IMG/VR virus record: IMGVR_UViG_3300043392_000054
Coordinates: 1-64,000 of that record
Reading direction: 5' to 3' (one strand)
Length of the DNA: 64,000 nt
Source: a virus
Shown here: piece after piece, positions 63,783 to 64,000 of the stretch
How positions within the stretch are numbered: position 1 is the first letter of the stretch
Layout of the letters: each line of letters begins with the position of its first letter
Notes under the pieces: generated by a model
What the model saw: the letters and a program-made list of their open reading frames with translations, nothing else
What the model was told of the DNA's origin: nothing
Databases searched by the model: none
Translations under genes and position numbers: made by a program

Positions 63783-64000
63783 ATGAAAACTTACATTAAA
63801 ACATTTGAGCAATTCATTTTTGAAAATGATAACTCTGTAAAGGCACCAGATTCTAAAGTATTTATAGATGATGTAACTATTGAATCAGGAGAAACAATTA
63901 AAGCTGCTGAAATTTTAGGTGCTATCACTTCATCTGAAACTGAAGAAGAATTTAAATCTTATTTCTTCGAAACATACGGGCAAAACGCATTTACAGTAGA
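63783..64000 (+). CDS. Capsid-tagged prohead core protein, gp67 position (3' partial)
   Basis: Runs off the right edge after 72 codons. Starts MKTYIKTFEQFIFENDN, a capsid-targeting-like tag with a likely prohead-protease site (IFE|N). The rest so far is acidic (VFIDDVTIESGETIKAAEIL). In T4, genes 67 and 68 (prohead core) follow gene 20, so this is probably a prohead core protein. The tag in a core position supports reading the same tag elsewhere as capsid targeting. Confidence 0.6.
   Translation, partial: MKTYIKTFEQFIFENDNSVKAPDSKVFIDDVTIESGETIKAAEILGAITSSETEEEFKSYFFETYGQNAFTV

Noticed and set aside
1-64000. CRISPR arrays, insertion sequences or attachment sites
   Set aside because: No spaced direct repeats, transposase motifs, integrase or terminal inverted repeats seen; a lytic T4-like genome would not be expected to carry them.

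Overview
The window is a contiguous piece of a large T4-like myovirus genome. It is AT-rich (about 70% by eye), densely packed, and read almost entirely from the + strand, with many 1-14 nt start/stop overlaps. The T4 core set is recognisable by motif: gp32, gp61, UvsY, UvsW, UvsX, gp41, gp43, gp45, gp46/47, gp55, a gp33 candidate, gp4, gp20, a gp6-like baseplate protein and NrdA/NrdB. The host is probably a Bacteroidota bacterium, flavobacterial in character. Starts lie behind A-rich leaders with no clear Shine-Dalgarno, three promoters carry a TATATTT(A/G) box like the Bacteroidota -7 element (TAnnTTTG), and a tail fibre carries SprB-like and DUF5977-like repeats.

Layout. 1-24.3 kb: baseplate and tail fibre genes, including giant proteins of 1221 and 1581 aa and two collagen-like fibres. 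24.3-30.0 kb: a small glycine-zipper protein, a RuvC-like nuclease, gp32, primase, UvsY and UvsW. 30.0-39.1 kb: an unusual block with two modular proteins full of V/L-N-E(S/A) linkers, a ligase-like nucleotidyltransferase, a ligase/NMN-adenylyltransferase fusion, a candidate PD-(D/E)XK nuclease and a DUF3008-like chimera. 39.2-39.4 kb: one tiny basic gene on the - strand. 39.4-45.3 kb: a candidate DNA base hypermodification cassette (SGNH-like protein, two helical transferase/pyrophosphorylase-like proteins, fold-type II PLP enzyme) followed by a dimeric dUTPase. 45.3-52.7 kb: a family B DNA polymerase split into two genes, with RNR, a capsid-tagged protein, a PhyH-like dioxygenase and the sliding clamp between the halves. 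52.7-58.9 kb: UvsX, gp41, gp33 candidate, gp47, gp46. 58.9-64 kb: structural proteins, late sigma gp55, gp4, a gp2 candidate, portal gp20 and the start of a prohead-core-type gene.

How the genes fit together. Replication and recombination follow T4: clamp gp45, polymerase, gp41/gp61, gp32 and UvsX/Y/W with gp46/47. Late transcription probably uses gp55 and gp33 tethered to gp45, acting at T4-like late promoters; a recurrent GATATATA element precedes several genes. Many proteins begin with, or contain, a short F/Y-x-x-F/Y-(L/I/V)-x-E segment like the T4 capsid-targeting sequence cut by prohead protease. This suggests an unusually large set of proteins packaged in the head, perhaps including nucleotide-transferring enzymes.

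The observations most worth following are the split polymerase with a 4.8 kb insertion, the capsid-tag/VNE-linker polyproteins, the ligase-NMNAT fusion, the candidate hypermodification cassette, and the shared C-terminal LF tails that may bind the clamp. No tRNA, CRISPR array or insertion sequence was seen. All calls come from reading the sequence; no database search was run.
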